NCBI GenBank assembly: GCA_947488605.1
Contig: CANKZJ010000001.1
Span: 620,001-684,000 of the forward strand
Reading direction: 5' to 3'
Length of the DNA: 64,000 bases
From: an uncultured Paracoccaceae bacterium
GTDB lineage: Bacteria; Pseudomonadota; Alphaproteobacteria; Rhodobacterales; Rhodobacteraceae
A program made the translations under genes and the position numbers. Each line of letters opens with the position of its first letter. Position 1 is the first letter of the stretch. Below the pieces are notes generated by a model that saw only the letters and a program-made list of their open reading frames with translations, did not search any database and had not been told where the DNA came from. This document shows, piece after piece, positions 58,777 through 64,000 of this stretch.

Positions 58777-59918
58777 TAGTTTGATCCCTCAGTTGTGTTG
58801 CGACGCAATTCGTTCAGTGGCAGGTAAGGCACAACGCCCTGCGAACCACCGGCACCTTCGTCAAGCAAGATAATATCGACACCACCAAGGACGCTTTCCA
58901 TGGTTTCCAGATACAGACGCTTGCGCGTGACTTCAGGCGCTTGTTCGTATTCGCCCAAAACTGCGAGGAAACGGCTGGCTTCACCTGTCGCTTCGTTCAC
59001 CACCTGAGCGCGGTAACCTTCGGCTTGCTCGAGGATTTGAGCGGCTTGACCACGTGCTTCGGCAACCACTTGGTTTGCATAAGCATCAGCCACGTTTTGC
59101 ACACGGTCACGTTCTTGCTCGGCATCCTGAACCGCGCGGAATGACGCAATAACCGGCTCTGGCGGGTCAGCTTTGTCAAAGTTCACACGGATGATGTTCA
59201 CACCACTGTTGTAGCTATCCAACGTTGTCTGAATCGAGTCGCTCAGCCGGTCAGCAATCGCACCACGGTCCCTGTTCAGGATCGGAGCAAGTTCTGACTG
59301 TGAAATAATCTCACGCATCGCAGATTCTGCTGTTGCCGCAATCGTTTGTGGCGGATCAGCGAGGTTAAAGAGGTAAAGCTGCGGATCGGTGATGTTCCAA
59401 ACAACCTGGAAATCGATGTCCACGATGTTTTCGTCACCAGTCAGCATCAAACCTGCGTCCATGCCGGATCGGCTGGTGCCAATGTCGATGTTCCGCTCGG
59501 TTGTTACCGCGATCACTTCGCGGGTCACGATCGGCCAAGGCGCAAAGTTCAAACCGGATTCGCCAACTTCAAGGAACTCACCCAAGAACAACTCGACCGA
59601 GCGTTCTTCTGGGCGCACCGTGTAGAATGACGCGTAGAGCCAAAGGGCAAGTACCGCCAAAAGACCCAGACCGACAGTGCCGCGTGTGATCTGTGGACCA
59701 CCGCCCCCGCTGCCGGCTGGGCGGTTTCCGCCACCGCCGCCGCCGCCCATAAGGACGCGCAACTGCTCTTTGCCTTTGTTGACCAGTTCATCAATCTCGG
59801 GAATGTTTGGTCCGTCATTATTCGGTGGACGACCACCGCCATTGCGGTTGTCATCGTCACCGCCGCCTGAGCCTTTGTTTCCGCCGCCCCCCCAAGGGCC
59901 ACCAGTATTACCTGCCAT
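58776..59918 (-). CDS. hflK: FtsH protease modulator HflK
   Basis: Gly-rich N-terminus, SFYTVRPEERSVELFLGEF, SPFH domain, adjacent to hflC. Confidence 0.95.
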   Translation of the reverse strand: MAGNTGGPWGGGGNKGSGGGDDDNRNGGGRPPNNDGPNIPEIDELVNKGKEQLRVLMGGGGGGGNRPAGSGGGGPQITRGTVGLGLLAVLALWLYASFYTVRPEERSVELFLGEFLEVGESGLNFAPWPIVTREVIAVTTERNIDIGTSRSGMDAGLMLTGDENIVDIDFQVVWNITDPQLYLFNLADPPQTIAATAESAMREIISQSELAPILNRDRGAIADRLSDSIQTTLDSYNSGVNIIRVNFDKADPPEPVIASFRAVQDAEQERDRVQNVADAYANQVVAEARGQAAQILEQAEGYRAQVVNEATGEASRFLAVLGEYEQAPEVTRKRLYLETMESVLGGVDIILLDEGAGGSQGVVPYLPLNELRRNTTEGSN

Positions 59919-59997
59919 TGTTTTCCTATGCTTCCTTTTAGCGATCAACCGCTTGCGCGGGCCTTCTCCATGCCATGTGTGGCTTGATGATGCGAAT

Positions 59998-61434
59998 TCA
60001 AGCGGTTCGCATCGGTTCCTTCATCGTCACGAGCTCTTCGGCCATTGTCGGGTGAACGGCAACGGTCCGGTCAAAGTCTTCTTTTGTAGCGCCCATCTTG
60101 ACCGCAATACCCACCAGTTGGATCATTTCGCCTGCATGATCCGCGACGATATGACAGCCCAGAACCTTGCGGGTTGCGACACTGACAACAAGTTTCATCA
60201 AGACCCTGTCATCGCGACCAGCGAACGCGTGGTTCATTGGCTTGAACGAGGTGCAATAAATCTCAACCGGTTCAATCTCGCGGGCTTGTTCTTCGGTCAG
60301 GCCGACAGTGCCAAGCTCTGGCTGCGTAAAGACGGCAGATGGGATCAATTCATGATCCACCGCGGTTGGATTGCCCTTAAAGACGGTTTCGACAAACGCC
60401 ATGCCTTCGCGGATGGCGACGGGCGTCAGTTGCACACGGTTCGTCACGTCACCGATTGCATAAACCGATGGCACAGCCGTCTGGCTATATTCATCAACGA
60501 CAATCTCGCCGCGCCTGCCGACTTCAATACCAGCCTCGGGCAGTCCCATATGTTCGGTATTGGGTGCGCGTCCGGTCGCAAACATGACCTGATCATAGAC
60601 CCGCTCTGTGCCATTCGTCGCTTTCACCCAGATGCCGTTGCCATTTCCGGCACCGGCCACAGCAACGGGACGGCCACCCTCCATCGGTACACCATGCGAT
60701 GTGCCCTCAAGGTCTGCATCAGTCGCTTGACGCATCTCGACGATGTTTGTGCCAAGATGAAGATCAACACCTTTGGAACGCATGCCCTCAGCCACCAAAC
60801 CGCGCGCTTCGTCGTCAAAGCCGCGTAGAATTTGCGCGCCGCGATAGAATTGCGTCACTTCGACGCCAAGCCCGTTCAGGATGCCTGCGAACTCGGACGC
60901 GATGTACCCGCCACCAATGATCAAGATCGACTTTGGCATCTCATCGAGAAGGAAAATCTCATTCGATGTAATTCCCAGATCAGAGCCCGCCATTTCAGGC
61001 ACCACAGGACGGCCGCCAGTGGCGATCAGAATATGCTTTGCCGTTACTTCTTTTCCGGCCGAAAGCGTCACGGTATGCGGGTCTTTCAGTGACGCGCGTG
61101 CGTCGAAAATCTCGACGTTGGAGCCACTCAGAAGCTTGCGGTAAATCCCCTCAAGCCGGTCTAACTCTTGATGCAGTTGCGCGCGGAACTTGGGCCAATG
61201 AAATGGCCCCTCCTCTACGTCCCAACCGTAAGCGCGGGCATCGTCAAACATCTCGGAGTAACCAGACGCGAAAACCATCAACTTCTTTGGAACGCAGCCC
61301 CGAATGACACAAGTACCGCCCATGCGGTATTCTTCTGCCAACGCCACTTTGGCACCCGTCGCAGAGGCCACGCGCGCCGCGCGCACACCGCCAGAGCCAC
61401 CCCCGATGACGAAAAGGTCATAGTCAAAAGTCAT
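59998..61434 (-). CDS. gor: glutathione-disulfide reductase
   Basis: FVIGGGSGGVRAARVA, GGTCVIRGCVPKKLM redox-active Cys pair, AVHPTMAEELVTM. Confidence 0.95.
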   Translation of the reverse strand: MTFDYDLFVIGGGSGGVRAARVASATGAKVALAEEYRMGGTCVIRGCVPKKLMVFASGYSEMFDDARAYGWDVEEGPFHWPKFRAQLHQELDRLEGIYRKLLSGSNVEIFDARASLKDPHTVTLSAGKEVTAKHILIATGGRPVVPEMAGSDLGITSNEIFLLDEMPKSILIIGGGYIASEFAGILNGLGVEVTQFYRGAQILRGFDDEARGLVAEGMRSKGVDLHLGTNIVEMRQATDADLEGTSHGVPMEGGRPVAVAGAGNGNGIWVKATNGTERVYDQVMFATGRAPNTEHMGLPEAGIEVGRRGEIVVDEYSQTAVPSVYAIGDVTNRVQLTPVAIREGMAFVETVFKGNPTAVDHELIPSAVFTQPELGTVGLTEEQAREIEPVEIYCTSFKPMNHAFAGRDDRVLMKLVVSVATRKVLGCHIVADHAGEMIQLVGIAVKMGATKEDFDRTVAVHPTMAEELVTMKEPMRTA

Positions 61435-61473
61435 AGGATAGCTCCGATTAGTATTGGTATTTCATGGTGGGGC

Positions 61474-62262
61474 TTAGTCAGAAATGTCGACGAAGATGTT
61501 ATCATCATCAAGTACATCAAAACGAACAACCTCGGAGGTGTCGTTGGTGATGTCACGGACGGTCACTTTGCCGTCACCATGCCCTACGACGACGACATCG
61601 CAAATGTCGATGAACAGGCCGTTCTCGACAACGCCGGGGATCTGGTTGATCACAAGGCTCAACTGACGCGCATCGCTGATCCGTTTGAGATGCAGATCAA
61701 GGATAAAGTTACCTTCATCGGTCACATATGGTTTCTTGCCTTGCATCCGCTGGACGATATCACGACCCAAAACATCCACGCCCGTTAACATCTCTTCTAT
61801 CAGACCCTGCGTGACCGGAAGGCCAAAAGGCACGACCTCAATAGGCAAAGGAAACGCACCAAGCGTGTCTACTTTTTTCGTCGCATCCGCGATGACAATC
61901 ATGCGGTCGCTAGCGGTTGCTACGATTTTTTCGCGCAAATGCGCACCGCCGCCGCCTTTGATCAAGGTCAGCTCATCATCGTATTCGTCAGTGCCATCAA
62001 TCGTGATATCCAGCCACTTTGCTTCTTCCAAGGTAATCACGTCTATTCCAACCTGACGCGCCAGCTTAGCGGTGCGGTTTGAGGTTGGCACACCTTTAAT
62101 TTTTAGTCCGTTTTCCCGAACCATCTCGCCCAAGCATTGCACCAGCCAAGCCGCAGTAGAGCCCGTGCCAAGTCCGACTTTCATACCGGATTTCACGTAT
62201 TCGCTGGCTTGCTTAGCGGCGACGAATTTCGCCTTGTCGATGAGGGACAATTCGCTGGACAT
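61474..62262 (-). CDS. rpiA: ribose-5-phosphate isomerase A
   Basis: VGLGTGSTAAWLV, DITIDGTDEYDDELTLIKGGGGAHLREKIVA. Confidence 0.96.
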   Translation of the reverse strand: MSSELSLIDKAKFVAAKQASEYVKSGMKVGLGTGSTAAWLVQCLGEMVRENGLKIKGVPTSNRTAKLARQVGIDVITLEEAKWLDITIDGTDEYDDELTLIKGGGGAHLREKIVATASDRMIVIADATKKVDTLGAFPLPIEVVPFGLPVTQGLIEEMLTGVDVLGRDIVQRMQGKKPYVTDEGNFILDLHLKRISDARQLSLVINQIPGVVENGLFIDICDVVVVGHGDGKVTVRDITNDTSEVVRFDVLDDDNIFVDISD

Positions 62263-62427
62263 ATCTCGCACTCCGAAAATTGAGTTCAGCAGGCTTATAA
62301 CTAGGTTTGCAACGGGGTGCGAGGCCCCAATTCAGCATATTTCATACATCGCGCACGCCCGCGCGATTCATGGTGAAAACGTCGCATTTGCTAGGGCGGT
62401 AAACACCAATTGCGATAGCGTCTGATC

Positions 62428-63114
62428 ATGACAGCAATCATGCGCCTTCACTATGCCCCCGATAATGCCTCGCTTTGCGTGCGATTGGCCTTGGAAGAGC
62501 TGGGTTTGACCTATCAAACACATCTGATTGACCGCGCCCAAGGTGAGCAGAAATCTGAAGCCTATCTTGCGCTGAACCCAAACGGGCTTATCCCAGTGTT
62601 GGAAACGCCGCAGGGTCCAATGTTCGAGACCGCAGCAATCCTCATCTGGTTGTCGGACAAATACGGGACACTTCTACCGCCAGTTTCTGCGCCCGACCGT
62701 ATGCATGCGGTCCAATGGATCATATGGCTGGCCAATACGCTGCACCCAACCTTGCGGATGATGTTTTACCCCGATCAATATACTAATGCTGATGAAGCCG
62801 CGACACGTCGCAAGGCAGGCAAACGCCTGATCGCCCATTTCGATGTGTTGTCGCAGGCAAAGACGACCCCTTGGCTGGACGATGACACGCCCAGCGCCCA
62901 TGGCTGCTACTTAGCTCCGATGCTGCGCTGGTCCGCTCTTTACGGTGGTGGTGCGGACTGGTTTGATCTGTCGCGCTGGCCGCGCCTGATGGATTTCACC
63001 AAACGGTTTGAGGCGCGCGATGTTGCCAAACGTATCGCAGTGGCCGAAGGTTTGGGCGCGACCCCATTTTCCGCGCCATCACCCTGTCATCCACCAGAAG
63101 GAACAGCCCTTTAG
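62428..63114 (+). CDS. glutathione S-transferase family protein
   Basis: MRLHYAPDNASLCVRLALEELGLTY, LNPNGLIPVLETPQGPMFETAAILIWLSD. Confidence 0.92.
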   Translation: MTAIMRLHYAPDNASLCVRLALEELGLTYQTHLIDRAQGEQKSEAYLALNPNGLIPVLETPQGPMFETAAILIWLSDKYGTLLPPVSAPDRMHAVQWIIWLANTLHPTLRMMFYPDQYTNADEAATRRKAGKRLIAHFDVLSQAKTTPWLDDDTPSAHGCYLAPMLRWSALYGGGADWFDLSRWPRLMDFTKRFEARDVAKRIAVAEGLGATPFSAPSPCHPPEGTAL

Positions 63115-64000
63115 ATGTTTTTATCCGTATTCGATATGTTCAAAGTCGGCGTAGGCCCTTCTTCTTCTCATACGATCGGGCCGATGGTTGCAGCCGCTCG
63201 TTTTCTGGATCACTTGCGCGCACAGCCCTTTGGTGTTGCTGGCTTGCAAGCGTCATTGCACGGCAGTCTGGCGTTCACCGGGGTGGGGCATGCGACGGAC
63301 CGGGCTGTTATCCTTGGGTTGGCCGGATTTCGGGCAGATCATTACGATGCAGACAAGGCGGAAGCGGAACTCGCGCGCATTGCGACCGATCACACGGTGT
63401 CGCCCGATGGTCTGGAGACGCTGAAATTCCATCCCAAAGATGACCTGATCTTTGACTACGGCCCCGCCCTGCCCGGCCATGCGAACGGGATGATTTTGCG
63501 CGGTACTGACGCCCAAGGCGACGTGATCACCCAAATCACTTACTATTCTATTGGCGGCGGGTTTGTCCTGACCGAGGCTGAGTTGAATGCCGGCAAAGAC
63601 AGCGACACAGGCGCACCTGTGCCTTTCCCCTTCCACTCCGCCCAAGAAATGCTGGATATGGCGAATATGTCCGGCAAGACCATTGCCGAAATGAAGCAAA
63701 CCAACGAGCTTTCTAGGATGCCCGGCGCCGACCTCGACAAAGGTCTGGACCGGATTTGGGAGGTGATGAACGACTGCATCACACGCGGATTGCAAACCGA
63801 TGGGATACTCCCCGGTGGGCTGTTCGTCCGCAGACGGGCAAAGGGCATCTATGACGCGTTGCAGGCAGAGCGCGGCATGAACCTGACTGCGCCACACACC
63901 ATCAACGACTTTATGTCGACCTACGCGATGGCCGTGAACGAAGAGAATGCTGCAGGTGGACAAGTCGTCACAGCACCGACAAACGGTGCGGCTGGTGTCA
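63115..64000 (+). CDS. sdaA: L-serine ammonia-lyase, truncated by window end
   Basis: MFLSVFDMFKVGVGPSSSHTIGPMVAAARFL...TAPTNGAAGV; frame open to the window end. Confidence 0.95.
   Translation, partial: MFLSVFDMFKVGVGPSSSHTIGPMVAAARFLDHLRAQPFGVAGLQASLHGSLAFTGVGHATDRAVILGLAGFRADHYDADKAEAELARIATDHTVSPDGLETLKFHPKDDLIFDYGPALPGHANGMILRGTDAQGDVITQITYYSIGGGFVLTEAELNAGKDSDTGAPVPFPFHSAQEMLDMANMSGKTIAEMKQTNELSRMPGADLDKGLDRIWEVMNDCITRGLQTDGILPGGLFVRRRAKGIYDALQAERGMNLTAPHTINDFMSTYAMAVNEENAAGGQVVTAPTNGAAGV

Noticed and set aside
59677-60828. 383-aa plus-strand ORF antisense to hflK and gor
   Set aside because: Both genes underneath are certain; N-terminus is the antisense of the hflK Gly-rich tract (PPPPPP), no family motif.

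Overview
The window looks like an ordinary-GC alphaproteobacterial chromosome, most like Rhodobacteraceae/Roseobacter by gene content and protein style. This is inferred from the translations only; no search was run. It opens inside pyruvate carboxylase and runs off the end inside sdaA. Recognisable blocks: tRNA-Gly(GCC); hisB-hisH; YaeQ; a metzincin-like metalloprotease with an ATGA-coupled small exported protein; an alpha/beta hydrolase divergent from an AraC-type membrane regulator; a stress locus (three hsp20 genes plus a DegP-type protease) with a multi-hairpin 5' leader and, downstream, a GrpE C-terminal remnant in decayed DNA; a large amino-sugar locus (cutC, nagA, gatZ-like, ROK kinase, two SIS proteins, Gfo/Idh oxidoreductase, sugar ABC transporter, GntR, GH20 hexosaminidase); a compact same-strand cluster joining a PhnCDE-type transporter to a CDP-glycerol-phosphotransferase-like protein, a small cytidylyltransferase and a GT-A-like protein; metY; a PilM/GspL-like plus PilP/GspC-like fused protein; a CPA2 antiporter; cobT/cobS; a TAXI-TRAP transporter; a second DegP/MucD protease; a Popeye-like cNMP-binding membrane protein; hflKC; gor; rpiA; GST; sdaA. 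The best candidate for an undescribed system is the 35.97-41.69 kb phosphonate-transporter/CDP-activation cluster. Next are the hsp20 leader (possible RNA thermometer) and the Popeye-like protein. No CRISPR array, rRNA, intact IS or prophage was seen.
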